Shown here: in pieces, positions 9,307-17,535 of the stretch
Layout: every line of letters begins with the position of its first letter
Numbering within the stretch: position 1 is the stretch's first letter
Source: Rossellomorea marisflavi
GTDB taxonomy: Bacteria; Bacillota; Bacilli; Bacillales; Bacillaceae_B
Direction: 5' to 3'
Assembly (NCBI RefSeq): GCF_009806575.1
Contig: NZ_CP047095.1
Location: 2,856,001 to 2,920,000, forward strand
DNA length: 64,000 nucleotides
Made by a program: the position numbers and the translations under genes
Notes under the pieces: generated by a model
The model's input: the letters and a program-made list of their open reading frames with translations, nothing else
The model's database searches: none
What the model was told of the DNA's origin: nothing

Positions 9307-9337
9307 TAAAAAAGCGGCCATCTGGCCGCTTTTTTAC
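9307..9337. terminator. Bidirectional terminator between yqfW and the DUF1499 gene
   Basis: The stem AAAAAAGCGGCC / GGCCGCTTTTTT with loop ATCT has A/T runs on both sides, so it can stop transcripts from both convergent genes. Confidence 0.9.
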
Positions 9338-9340
9338 TCC

Positions 9341-9703
9341 TTATAACGAGTGGAACAAATGCTTGAATCGGTCGATCCTCTTCCTGTTTGCCTTGAAATC
9401 GTAGTAGCCCAGCCGGGAAGCCGATCTGATGTGCAGGAGATGATTGTATTCATCAATATAAAACTCCACATCATCCTTGAACTTTAAGAACTTTGTACTG
9501 AATACGGCATGGATGTATTTTGGGGTTTCCTCCTTCACCTCGGTTTGATCAAAGTGGGCAAGGGCCACATGGATCTTTTCCTTCACCCTTGTTGGATCTT
9601 CATCGATGGGAATGGGTGAAATACGATGATAGGAGGTAAGGTCTATGGTGCTCACGCAATTCTTCTTATTGGATGGACAATGATTGAACGGTACTTTTTC
9701 CAC
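9341..9703 (-). CDS. DUF1499 family protein
   Basis: This is a 120-aa protein of the DUF1499 family. Signs are the Cys pair near the N-terminus (FNHCPSNKKNCVST), the central YIHAVFSTKFLKFKDDVEFY strand region and the C-terminal RSASRLGYYDFKANRKR. It has no signal peptide or membrane helix. The start is GTG 9703 after AGGGAG. It is convergent with yqfW. Biochemical role unknown. Confidence 0.75.
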   Translation of the reverse strand: MEKVPFNHCPSNKKNCVSTIDLTSYHRISPIPIDEDPTRVKEKIHVALAHFDQTEVKEETPKYIHAVFSTKFLKFKDDVEFYIDEYNHLLHIRSASRLGYYDFKANRKRIDRFKHLFHSL

Positions 9704-9818
9704 AGCAGATCGCTCCCTGTTTTTTGAATTCGCTCATTATTTTCCCCATTCTCCCTTTTTTAAACGAAGCTCCCCCGTGTTTAACCTGCCGCACCCACCC
9801 GGAAGAGTATAAAGAGAA

Positions 9819-10106
9819 GCTGAGACAAACGTGTTTTAGTCATAGTAAAACCCGAATCCATTTGCCTGCGATGATACAAATGGATTCGGGTTTTAATTTG
9901 TTTACTGCATTTAGTTTCCAGCGGGAGTGCAAGACGTAGGCTCCTGGCGGTAGAGTAGCTGATGCGAGATCCCGCAGGCTTGCCTAAGAGGCTCACGGAC
10001 TACCCGCGGAAAGCGGAGTCTTGCACGGAAATCATGAGCGGTATAAAGAACCTACACGGATCGTGTTCGTTATTACATGGTACCTTTTTATTTTGTCCCA
10101 ACCTCA
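9819..10106 (+). repeat. Dispersed palindromic intergenic repeat, element A
   Basis: This ~288-bp stretch between the DUF1499 gene and zur recurs in inverted orientation at 43230-43525. It begins GAGACAAACGTGTTTTAGTC and ends TTTTGTCCCAACCTCA, a weak inverted terminal match. It contains a perfect 18-bp hairpin (9847-9864 with 9877-9894) followed by a T-rich tract, and a 100-bp core bounded by GTGCAAGAC (9927-9935) and GTCTTGCAC (10018-10026). It encodes no convincing protein. The right end abuts the zur stop codon. No transposase is present. Confidence 0.85.
9847..9894 (+). terminator. 18-bp hairpin within element A
   Basis: The arms AAAACCCGAATCCATTTG and CAAATGGATTCGGGTTTT pair perfectly around a 12-base loop, with A and T tails on either side. 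It could terminate in either direction. The matching hairpin in element B has compensating base changes. Confidence 0.6.
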
Positions 10107-10526
10107 TTGGCACTGAGGGCATTTCCCGTAAATCTCGAACTTATGCCCTGAAATATCATAGCCCGTTTCTGATAGATCTTCCTTTAGGACTTCCATCGGG
10201 CAGCTGTGGATTTCTTTGGTCTTGCCGCAGTCCATGCAGATGAAATGATGATGATGGTGGTTGGCCGCACACGTGAACCGGAAATGCCGCTCACCGGACA
10301 GGTCCGTTTCCTCAAGGATACCGAGGTCTACGAACAAACTGAGATTCCGGTAGATTGTATCAAAACTCAAACCAGGATAATCGCCTTTCATGTGTTCAAG
10401 GACATCCCGTGCCGTCAAATATTTATTGGAAGACGAGAAAAGTTCCAGGAGCTGCTCCCTTTTCCCCGTATGCTTATATCCTTCTTCCTTCAATAACTCC
10501 AATGCTTGTGATACATTCATTCTCAA
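10104..10526 (-). CDS. zur: Zinc uptake regulator Zur (Fur family)
   Basis: Zur is a zinc-sensing repressor of zinc uptake genes. The 140-aa protein has a winged-helix N-terminal half (about residues 1-85) with recognition region [14 protein letters not shown], then a His-rich [14 protein letters not shown] segment and two CxxC pairs (CMDCGK and CPQC near the C-terminus), the structural zinc site. It overlaps znuB by four bases (ATGA), so it is translationally coupled to the transporter genes. This fixes the choice of Zur rather than Fur or PerR. Confidence 0.9.
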   Translation of the reverse strand: MRMNVSQALELLKEEGYKHTGKREQLLELFSSSNKYLTARDVLEHMKGDYPGLSFDTIYRNLSLFVDLGILEETDLSGERHFRFTCAANHHHHHFICMDCGKTKEIHSCPMEVLKEDLSETGYDISGHKFEIYGKCPQCQ

Positions 10527-11379
10527 TGCACCTCTACTTTCGAAGGTTTATTCGAACGTACCTTCTTGATGAGGATCGTCATCATCAAGATGATGATGGC
10601 GGTCACCACGATCGTTCCGCCTGGCGCTAGGTTTAAATAGAAGGCACTTACTAATCCTACAATAACAGATATCTCACCAAACAACACTGCAAAACCGATG
10701 GTTTGTTTGAATCCTTTTGCCACCCGGATACTTGCGGCGACGGGCAGTGTCATCAAGGAAGACACGAGGAGTATGCCGACGATCCTCATGGAGGCGGCAA
10801 TCACAAGGGCAACCATGATCATGAAGATGAAATGGATGGCCTTTGCAGGGATGCCTGAAGCCTTCGCATGCTCTTCATCGAACGAAAGGAGGAAGAGCTC
10901 CTTGTAAAGGAGGAAGATGACCGTGATCACCACCACGCTGATGGCACCGATCAGGTACAGGTCCCCCCTGCTCACTGCACTTACGCTTCCGAATAGATAG
11001 CTGAATAGATCCGTGTTAAAGCCATCGGCCAGTGAAATGAAGATCGCGCCGATCCCTACTCCCCCTGAGAGGATGATGGGGATGGCCAGTTCCTGATAAT
11101 GCTTGTAGAGCGTCCTCAGCCTCTCGATGAACACCGATCCCAGTACCGAGAACACCATACCGAAGTACAGCGGGTTGAGAGTCGCAAGTGCAGGGACCGT
11201 CTGACTCACATACAGGCTCGCTGCAATCCCGAAAGGGTAACATGACTCAAGGCATCCGCAATGAGGGAGAGCCTTCTCACGACGATGAAGGCCCCCAGGA
11301 GCGGTGCAATGATTCCGATCAAGATCCCCGTCAGAAATGCATTTTGTAAAAATTCATAATGAAATATTGCTTCTATCAT
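10523..11379 (-). pseudogene. znuB: Zinc ABC transporter permease ZnuB, frameshifted
   Basis: This is the membrane subunit of a zinc importer, with about eight hydrophobic segments. ATG 11379 follows AGGGGAG. The first ~50 codons end in RRLSLIADALSHVTLSG and then go out of frame. The rest continues in another frame as LYVSQTVPALATLNPLYFG and runs to a normal end that overlaps zur. Adding one base in the G run at 11228-11230 (CCC on the plus strand) joins both parts into one full-length permease (~285 aa). It may be a real one-base deletion or a homopolymer sequencing error. Partners are ZnuC (upstream) and an unlinked binding protein. Confidence 0.85.
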
Positions 11380-11394
11380 CGTTTCGCTCTCCCC

Positions 11395-12165
11395 TTATGC
11401 ATGCTGATGATCATGGTTCAAGACGTGGACGTCATGACCGTAGAAAGAGGAAAGCTCATCGTCTTTTTGCTTTTCAAACTCTTCTGTATCACCATGAAAG
11501 TGCAATTGTTTATTTAGACAGGCCACATGGGTCACTTTGCTCGTGATCGTCCCGATATCGTGGGTGACCAGAACCAGCGTGATGCCAAGGTCTTTATTGA
11601 GGCGCTCCAACATTTCATAAAATGTCTGGACGTTTTGCGAATCGACCCCGACGGTTGGTTCATCAAGGATCATGATATCAGGCTTCGATACAAGTGCCCG
11701 GGCAATGAATACCCTTTGTTGTTGGCCACCCGACAGCTCTCCGATGTTCCTTCTTGTGAAAGCCTCCATGCCGACCGATTCAATGGCTTCAAGCACATCT
11801 TGTTTATGCTGATGGGATATTCTCCGGAAAAGGCCGGCTTTCTTAGTCAGTCCGCTCGACACAACTTCAAAAACCGTTGCCGGGAAGCCCGTATTGAAGC
11901 TGTTTGCTTTTTGAGATACAAACCCGATCCTGCTCCAATCCTTGAATTTCTGAAGGGGCGTCCCGAATAACTCGATCTTTCCCTGCCGCAGCCTGAGGAG
12001 ACCGAGCATCAGTTTCAACAGGGTGGATTTCCCTGACCCATTCGGGCCGACGATGCCCAGGAATGCCCCTTTTGGAACGGTCAGGTTGATTTCCTCCAAG
12101 ACACGTTCCCTTTCATACCGGAAGCTTACATCTTCTATTTTAATGACTGGTGTTTCGCCATTCAT
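11395..12165 (-). CDS. znuC: Zinc ABC transporter ATP-binding protein ZnuC
   Basis: This is the ATPase subunit that powers zinc import. The 256-aa product has Walker A GPNGSGKST, signature LSGGQQQR, Walker B DIMILDEP and the switch His in LVLVTHD. The C-terminus is His-rich (VLNHDHQHA), often seen in zinc and manganese systems. ATG 12165 was chosen with AGAGAG nine bases upstream; the slightly longer frame would need a TTG overlapping that site. It is first in znuC-znuB-zur. Confidence 0.92.
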   Translation of the reverse strand: MNGETPVIKIEDVSFRYERERVLEEINLTVPKGAFLGIVGPNGSGKSTLLKLMLGLLRLRQGKIELFGTPLQKFKDWSRIGFVSQKANSFNTGFPATVFEVVSSGLTKKAGLFRRISHQHKQDVLEAIESVGMEAFTRRNIGELSGGQQQRVFIARALVSKPDIMILDEPTVGVDSQNVQTFYEMLERLNKDLGITLVLVTHDIGTITSKVTHVACLNKQLHFHGDTEEFEKQKDDELSSFYGHDVHVLNHDHQHA

Positions 12166-12183
12166 GGTTATCAACTCTCTTTT

Positions 12184-12198
12184 TAAGAATCGTTACGA
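12184..12198 (-). promoter_or_regulatory. Candidate Zur operator
   Basis: The plus-strand sequence TAAGAAT-C-GTTACGA matches the known Bacillus Zur box (TCGTAAT-N-ATTACGA) at about 10 of 14 positions, with a strong right half. It lies just downstream of the znuC -10 box, a position suited to repression. It is inferred from sequence and from zur being in the operon. Confidence 0.5.
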
Positions 12199-12214
12199 TT
12201 TATGTCCATAGGGT

Positions 12215-12243
12215 AGTATACAACAAGGGAAATTGAATGTAAA
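12215..12243 (-). promoter_or_regulatory. Sigma-A promoter of znuC-znuB-zur
   Basis: On the minus strand TTTACA (12243-12238) and TATACT (12220-12215) are 17 bases apart. The transcript would start near 12208 and run straight through the candidate Zur box. Confidence 0.65.
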
Positions 12244-12318
12244 CCATGAGGGATCGGGAAAATTCGTTGTCACTTTCTCCCCGTTCACGTCATATGTATC
12301 ATGTGAGGAGTGATTAGG

Positions 12319-12573
12319 ATGAAACTGCTGCAAAATGTGATCAACCATAAGATCAACACGATCTCACAGGGGGAACTCATGAAGTATGCCGGTCAGTACC
12401 AGGTCTCCCTCACCCCTGCACAGGCCGACAGCATCGTGAAGAGCGTCAAAGGAAAGAATATCGACATCTTCAATGATGCAAAGCGAAGTCAGCTGGTGAA
12501 AGAGCTGGCTAGGGTGATCGGACCATCAAAGGCAAAAGAGATCAACGGTCTCTTCCTGAAGCTGATGAAATGA
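12319..12573 (+). CDS. yqfT: DUF2624 protein YqfT
   Basis: This is an 84-aa soluble, helical, basic protein (MKLLQNVINHKINTISQGEL) matching the DUF2624/YqfT family in length and sequence pattern. ATG 12319 follows GAGGAG with eight bases spacing. It lies between the zinc operon and nfo, as yqfT lies near nfo in B. subtilis. Function unknown. Confidence 0.8.
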   Translation: MKLLQNVINHKINTISQGELMKYAGQYQVSLTPAQADSIVKSVKGKNIDIFNDAKRSQLVKELARVIGPSKAKEINGLFLKLMK

Positions 12574-12576
12574 AAG

Positions 12577-12606
12577 AAGGAGGCGCCCCTCAAAGGGTGC
12601 CTCCTT
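12577..12606. terminator. Terminator between yqfT and nfo
   Basis: AAGGAGGCGCCC pairs with GGGTGCCTCCTT (one G-T pair) around a short loop. It is placed between two convergent genes and is followed by a T-rich tract on the plus strand. Confidence 0.85.
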
Positions 12607-12610
12607 TCCT

Positions 12611-13504
12611 TTATGCTTCCAGAATCTTCTTCAGCACATCTTCGTCGAACTCTCCATTCCGGAGCATCTCGATTTCGAATTTATATGGTGCCTTTTTATT
12701 TTTCTTGTCTTCACCCACATATGGGGTTTCAAGTATCTTCGGGATATCCGCAAGCTGCGGATGATGGACGATCCGGTTGATGGCGTCGAATCCGATGTGA
12801 CCGAATCCGATGTTTTCATGGCGGTCTTTCCGGGCTCCCGTTGGATTTTTGCTATCATTCACATGCAGGACCTTGAGACGGTCGATGCCGATGATCCGGT
12901 CGAATTCTTCCAGCACCCCGTCGAAGTCCTCCACGATGTTATAGCCTGCGTCATGGGTGTGACACGTATCGAAGCAGATCGACAAACGGTCATTCAGATC
13001 GACGCCATCGATGATGGCAGCGAGCTCCTCGAATGAACGTCCACATTCCGAGCCCTTCCCTGCCATCGTTTCAAGGGCGATCTGTACCTTGTGCTCCTTC
13101 GTAAGGACTTCGTTTAATCCTTCGATGATCTTTTCGATCCCTTTATCGGCTCCGGCACCGACATGCGCTCCGGGGTGAAGGACGATTTGTCCTGCCCCAA
13201 GGGCTTCCGTCCGTTCGATCTCCGAGCGGAGGAAGTTGACGCCAAGCTCGAATGTGGCAGGATTGGTGGTGTTGCCGATATTGATGATATAAGGGGCATG
13301 GACGACGATATCCTCGATGCCATGCTCTTTCATATGGGCCCTTCCTGCTTCGATATTCAAGTCTTCGATCTTCTTTCTTCTTGTGTTCTGGGGTGCACCC
13401 GTATAGATCATGAATGTATTTGCCCCATATGAAACGGCTTCCTCACTCGAAGCCAGCAGCATATTTTTCCCACTCATTGATACATGAGATCCGATCTTCA
13501 ACAC
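12611..13504 (-). CDS. nfo: Endonuclease IV Nfo
   Basis: Nfo is an AP endonuclease of base excision repair; it nicks DNA 5' of abasic sites using three metal ions. The 297-aa TIM-barrel protein shows the metal-binding motifs [23 protein letters not shown] and [22 protein letters not shown], which are the family signatures. The start is GTG 13504 after AAAGGAG. B. subtilis places it beside cshB, as here. Confidence 0.95.
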   Translation of the reverse strand: MLKIGSHVSMSGKNMLLASSEEAVSYGANTFMIYTGAPQNTRRKKIEDLNIEAGRAHMKEHGIEDIVVHAPYIINIGNTTNPATFELGVNFLRSEIERTEALGAGQIVLHPGAHVGAGADKGIEKIIEGLNEVLTKEHKVQIALETMAGKGSECGRSFEELAAIIDGVDLNDRLSICFDTCHTHDAGYNIVEDFDGVLEEFDRIIGIDRLKVLHVNDSKNPTGARKDRHENIGFGHIGFDAINRIVHHPQLADIPKILETPYVGEDKKNKKAPYKFEIEMLRNGEFDEDVLKKILEA

Positions 13505-13534
13505 ATGTCTCAGCTCCTTTACGACGCTTTCAAA

Positions 13535-14842
13535 TTATTTGTTCCTGCTTTTGATCCTTCTTTCACGCTTTTTGATCTGCTCCATTTTGTATTTCATTTT
13601 CTTTTTGTATCCCGGTTTCACCTTTTTCGGCTTCCGTACCATGGATTTGGCTTTTACGTCTGCCTCATCCGCACTGGTTTTCTGGCGGTTCTTCCGTTTA
13701 TTCAGCGCAGGGAGCTCGACCCAGTCGCCTTTTTTTAGGTCTTTGTGGGCAAAGTGGATACCCTTTTTCTCCAGTCGGTTGATGGCATCTTCATCGGACG
13801 CCTCATAGATGGTGAAGGCAATCCCGCTGTTGCCGGCACGAGCCGTACGGCCTGTCCTGTGGATGTAGAAATCAAGGTCCTGCGGCAATTCAAAGTTGAT
13901 GATATGGCTGATTCCCTCGATGTCGATCCCCCTGGCAGCAAGGTCTGTCGCCACGATGTATTGGAATTCGAGATTCCTTGTCTGCTTCATTACCTTTTTC
14001 CGTTCACGCGGAGAGAGGTCACCGTGGATCCTCCCTACTTTCAAGCCTTTGGCAATCAGGGCATCCGCCACTTCATCCGCTTTCGATTTCGTGTTTGTGA
14101 ACACGATCCCGAGGTACGGGTTGATATCGGTCAGGATGTTGTAAAGCAGGTTGATTTTGTCACGGCTTTTCACCGGGACGATGACGTGCTCGATGTTCTT
14201 CGCAGATAGACGCTCAGGCTCCACATGGGCGAACTGAGGATTCTCCATATACTTCTTCAAGAAAGGCTTCAACTTCTCTGGGATGGTCGCAGAGAATACG
14301 AGCATCTGAAGGTTTTCCGGCATTTTGCCTGCGATTTGATCCACATCTTCGATGAATCCCATATCAAGCATCAAGTCGGCTTCATCGATTACAAGCATGG
14401 TCGCTGTGTAAACCAGCAAAGCCTGTTCTTTGACAAGATCATTGATCCGTCCAGGCGTACCTACGACGATATGCGGCTGGCTCTTCAGTTTTTCGATTGT
14501 CCGCTGCTTGTCCGTTCCGCCGATGAAACAGCGAGATGTGATATCAGTGTCTTTGGTGATCTTAAGAATCTCCTGATAGATTTGCTGGGCAAGTTCCCTC
14601 GTAGGCGCAGTGATTACCGCCTGGACCGTCTCGGAAGCTGCATGGATCTTCTCAATGATCGGGAGCAGATAGGAATGGGTCTTGCCTGTACCGGTCTGGG
14701 ATTGCCCGATGGCACTTTGGCCTTTCAAGATCATCGGGATCATCTTTTTCTGGATTTCTGTCGGCTCATGAAAACCCCGTTCTTCAATAGCATGCTGAAT
14801 GAACGTTTTGAATTCATACTGTGTAAAGGCGTTCTTAGTCAT
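13535..14842 (-). CDS. cshB: DEAD-box RNA helicase CshB
   Basis: This is an ATP-dependent RNA helicase, cold-shock associated in B. subtilis. The 435-aa protein has motif I SQTGTGKT, Ia PTRELAQQ, Ib GTPGR, II DEAD, III SAT and VI HRTGRTARAG, in the normal order. The C-terminal ~60 residues are highly basic (KPKKVKPGYKKKMKYKM), a likely RNA-binding tail. ATG 14842 follows AAAGGAG. Its neighbour nfo lies 30 bases downstream with no terminator between. Confidence 0.95.
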   Translation of the reverse strand: MTKNAFTQYEFKTFIQHAIEERGFHEPTEIQKKMIPMILKGQSAIGQSQTGTGKTHSYLLPIIEKIHAASETVQAVITAPTRELAQQIYQEILKITKDTDITSRCFIGGTDKQRTIEKLKSQPHIVVGTPGRINDLVKEQALLVYTATMLVIDEADLMLDMGFIEDVDQIAGKMPENLQMLVFSATIPEKLKPFLKKYMENPQFAHVEPERLSAKNIEHVIVPVKSRDKINLLYNILTDINPYLGIVFTNTKSKADEVADALIAKGLKVGRIHGDLSPRERKKVMKQTRNLEFQYIVATDLAARGIDIEGISHIINFELPQDLDFYIHRTGRTARAGNSGIAFTIYEASDEDAINRLEKKGIHFAHKDLKKGDWVELPALNKRKNRQKTSADEADVKAKSMVRKPKKVKPGYKKKMKYKMEQIKKRERRIKSRNK

Positions 14843-15120
14843 GTCTCTTCATCTCCTTTATCTCGACATCTCATTATACCTAATTCATGGTGATGCATGG
14901 ACACCCCATACTGAAGGGTCCACCCGGTGTTCAGCGGGTGAAGATCTATATAAAACGTCAGTTGTCATTTAAATCAAGAACATCTAACCATTATAATCAA
15001 TTTCCCGAGAAACATCTAGCCTATCGGGACAAAATCATTTCTCCCTCCACACAATACCCTTTTCCGGCTGCTTGCATACGTTATAAAGATGACGATTCCA
15101 TTTGAAAGGAGGCGATCATC

Positions 15121-15813
15121 ATGCCGCCACGCGGAATGATGAGAACACGCGGAGGAAATCCATTCGGCATGCAGCAGCGTAACCCGTTCGGAATGCAGCA
15201 GAGCAACTTCCGCATGCAGCAGGGGAATCCATTCATGATGCAACAAGGCAGAAGGAATCGACCCAATATGGATCGCACTTCACCTTCTCCGTTCCAGATG
15301 CCAGGAGGCCAGCAGGGCAAAAAGAAAGGCCTGCTCTCCAAACTATTGAAAAAAGGCGAAAATCGAAGGGGAGGGGCGCCTGAAGGTGGAGGTGGTCTTC
15401 TCGAGCAGTTCACCCGATCGGCTGCCGATGCGGGGATGGACCGGTCTCCCCAGGCAGCCGGGGGCATCCTTCAGGGACTGATGAATCCCGGGAATATCGG
15501 CTCTTTCCTGACGAACACCCAACAGGTGCTACAGACTGCACAGCAGCTCGGACCGATGGTTTCACAATATGGACCCATGGTCAAGAACATCCCTGCCCTG
15601 TGGAAGCTGTACCGTGGACTGAAGGATTTACCGGCAGATGAAGAAACGAAGGAAGAGGCAAAGGTATCTGCAGAAGATGCTCCTCCCCCACCAAAGGGAC
15701 AGAATGCAGATGAAACCGTGGAAACACCCGTCCCCGATGAAGAACCTGCCCCGCCCGTCAGACCGAGAGCCCCAAGAAAAACGGGGCAATCTTCACCCAA
15801 GCTTTATGTTTAA
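15121..15813 (+). CDS. yqfQ: YqfQ/VrrA family protein with MQQ repeats
   Basis: This 230-aa protein has a Met/Gln/Asn/Arg-rich N-terminus with four spaced MQQ repeats (GMQQRNPF, GMQQSNF, RMQQGNPF, MMQQGRR), a Gly-rich linker, a central helical segment (about 120-170: GNIGSFLTNTQQVLQTAQQLG) and an acidic Pro-rich tail. This layout is that of YqfQ, known as VrrA in the B. anthracis group, where the repeat region varies between strains. AAGGAGG lies eight bases before the ATG. Function unknown. Confidence 0.8.
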   Translation: MPPRGMMRTRGGNPFGMQQRNPFGMQQSNFRMQQGNPFMMQQGRRNRPNMDRTSPSPFQMPGGQQGKKKGLLSKLLKKGENRRGGAPEGGGGLLEQFTRSAADAGMDRSPQAAGGILQGLMNPGNIGSFLTNTQQVLQTAQQLGPMVSQYGPMVKNIPALWKLYRGLKDLPADEETKEEAKVSAEDAPPPPKGQNADETVETPVPDEEPAPPVRPRAPRKTGQSSPKLYV

Positions 15814-15887
15814 CTCTGTCATGCCCTGCAGAATGGTTATCTGGAGGGCTGTTTCCAGTGGTCCAACCCTTTCTACACCCATACTCT

Positions 15888-15916
15888 TTGTCATAAACGA
15901 TGTTCTCCTTTATAAT
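15888..15916 (+). promoter_or_regulatory. Sigma-A promoter of ispH
   Basis: TTGTCA (15888-15893) and a perfect TATAAT (15911-15916) are 17 bases apart. The start of transcription would be near 15923, about 29 bases ahead of the ispH GTG. Confidence 0.8.
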
Positions 15917-15951
15917 GGGGGTACAACCTTTCCCATGTAGGAGGATTATTA

Positions 15952-16908
15952 GTGGATATTATTAAAATTACCCCGAGGGGATACTGCTACGGAGTCGTCG
16001 ATGCCATGGTCATCGCCAGGAATGCGGCGCTCGACAAGTCACTCCCCCGTCCGATCTATATATTGGGCATGATTGTCCATAACAAACATGTGACCGATGC
16101 ATTCGAAGAGGAAGGCATCATCACCCTTGATGGCCATAACCGGAAGGAAATCATCGACCAGGTCAATGAAGGGACCGTCATCTTCACAGCACACGGGGTA
16201 TCCCCGGAAGTAAAGGAAATCGCCAAGAATAAAGGGCTCGTCACATTGGATGCAACATGCCCGGATGTCACGAAGACTCATGACCTCATCCGCGAGAAGG
16301 AAGCAGAAGGATATGACGTCATCTACATCGGTAAAAAAGGCCACCCTGAACCAGAAGGGGCCGTCGGGGTAGCCCCTGATATCGTCCACCTTGTGGAAAC
16401 AGCCGAGGATGTGGAAAAGCTCACCATCGACAATCAAAAGATCATCGTGACGAACCAGACGACCATGAGTCAATGGGATGTTCTCGATACGATGGAAAAG
16501 GTCAGGGAAATGTACCCGCATGTTGAGCTTCATAAAGAAATCTGCCTGGCGACGCAGGTGCGTCAGGAAGCCGTTGCAGAGCAGGCCGGGGCAGCAGATG
16601 TCCTTATTGTTGTCGGTGACCCGAAGAGCAATAACTCCAACCGTTTGGCACAGGTGTCGAAAGAAATCGCCGGAACACCTGCCTACCGGATCTCAGACAT
16701 TAGTGAGCTTGAATTGGAATGGCTCAAGGATGCAAAAGTGGCTGCCGTCACGGCTGGGGCTTCCACCCCTACCCCCATCGTCAAGGAAGTCATCCGATTC
16801 CTTGAAGCATATGATCCGGCTGACGAAGCGACTTGGACAAGGGAACGCAATGTTCCGCTTAATAAGATCCTTCCTAAAGTCCGAAAAGCAAAACTCGGCT
16901 CATCTTAA
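15952..16908 (+). CDS. ispH: HMBPP reductase IspH
   Basis: IspH reduces HMBPP to IPP and DMAPP, the last MEP-pathway step. The 318-aa protein carries the three cluster cysteines in [20 protein letters not shown] and [10 protein letters not shown]. The start is GTG 15952, seven bases after AGGAGG. It has its own strong promoter and terminator, so it is monocistronic. The upstream enzyme IspG is at 6991. Confidence 0.97.
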   Translation: MDIIKITPRGYCYGVVDAMVIARNAALDKSLPRPIYILGMIVHNKHVTDAFEEEGIITLDGHNRKEIIDQVNEGTVIFTAHGVSPEVKEIAKNKGLVTLDATCPDVTKTHDLIREKEAEGYDVIYIGKKGHPEPEGAVGVAPDIVHLVETAEDVEKLTIDNQKIIVTNQTTMSQWDVLDTMEKVREMYPHVELHKEICLATQVRQEAVAEQAGAADVLIVVGDPKSNNSNRLAQVSKEIAGTPAYRISDISELELEWLKDAKVAAVTAGASTPTPIVKEVIRFLEAYDPADEATWTRERNVPLNKILPKVRKAKLGSS

Positions 16909-16916
16909 TGTAAATC

Positions 16917-16957
16917 AAACGCCTACGCTGGGACTCCCCGCGCAGGCGTTTTTTTTG
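16917..16957 (+). terminator. Rho-independent terminator of ispH
   Basis: AAACGCCT (16917-16924) pairs with AGGCGTTT (16944-16951), with a GC-rich inner part, followed by a T-run. Confidence 0.88.
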
Positions 16958-17035
16958 ATTATATATGTTCACATTCATCATGGATCCCCCTTCTCCTGAA
17001 TGCTATACTGAAGGAAAATATTCACAGGAGGCAAT

Positions 17036-17512
17036 ATGGGTTATATTATGGAATTACGCGAGCAAGTCGGGAGCATCCCACTCATCATGGTCGGTTCATG
17101 TGTCCTCGTCATCAATGAATCAGACGAACTGCTTTTGATGAAGCGCACGGACAATCAATGCTGGGGTCTCCCGGGAGGTTCCATGGAACCCGGGGAGACG
17201 CTGCAGGAAGTAGCCCAACGGGAGCTTTATGAGGAAACCGGATTGCAAGCAGGATGCCTACACCTATGGAACATCTATTCAGGTCAGGAATTCTATTATC
17301 GGTATCCACACGGCGATGAAGTGTACAATGTCGTCACCGCCTATCTATGCAGCACCTATAGCGGAGAATGTCGTTTGAATGAGATCGAGGGATCCGAACT
17401 GCGTTTCTTTCCACTGGACTCTCTCCCACCGGAACTGAGTCCGCCAGATCGACCGATTATCTTGGAGTATCGGGCACAAAAAGAAAAGCCTTGTTCGCAG
17501 CCCCATTGGTAA
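17036..17512 (+). CDS. Nudix hydrolase
   Basis: This 158-aa pyrophosphohydrolase has a complete Nudix box at about residues 47-69: G-x5-E-x7-REL-x-EE-x-G-L (from GSMEPGE to REL, then EETGL). It would hydrolyse a nucleoside diphosphate linked to another group; the substrate cannot be told from sequence. AGGAGG lies four bases before ATG 17036. The 3' end overlaps a bidirectional hairpin shared with yqfO. Confidence 0.88.
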   Translation: MGYIMELREQVGSIPLIMVGSCVLVINESDELLLMKRTDNQCWGLPGGSMEPGETLQEVAQRELYEETGLQAGCLHLWNIYSGQEFYYRYPHGDEVYNVVTAYLCSTYSGECRLNEIEGSELRFFPLDSLPPELSPPDRPIILEYRAQKEKPCSQPHW

Positions 17513-17535
17513 GGGTGCTGACAAGGCTTCTTTTA
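17481..17535. terminator. Hairpin between the Nudix gene and yqfO
   Basis: AGAAAAGCCTTGT (17482-17494) pairs with ACAAGGCTTCTTT (17521-17533), with further pairing inside the loop. It overlaps the last Nudix codons and serves two convergent genes. Confidence 0.7.

Noticed and set aside
9819..10106. Element A as an insertion sequence
   Set aside because: No transposase, no clear target duplication, and the ends are only weakly inverted.
14923..14940. Possible terminator or regulator ACCCG...CGGGT between cshB and yqfQ
   Set aside because: The stem is only five base pairs and has no T-run on either side.
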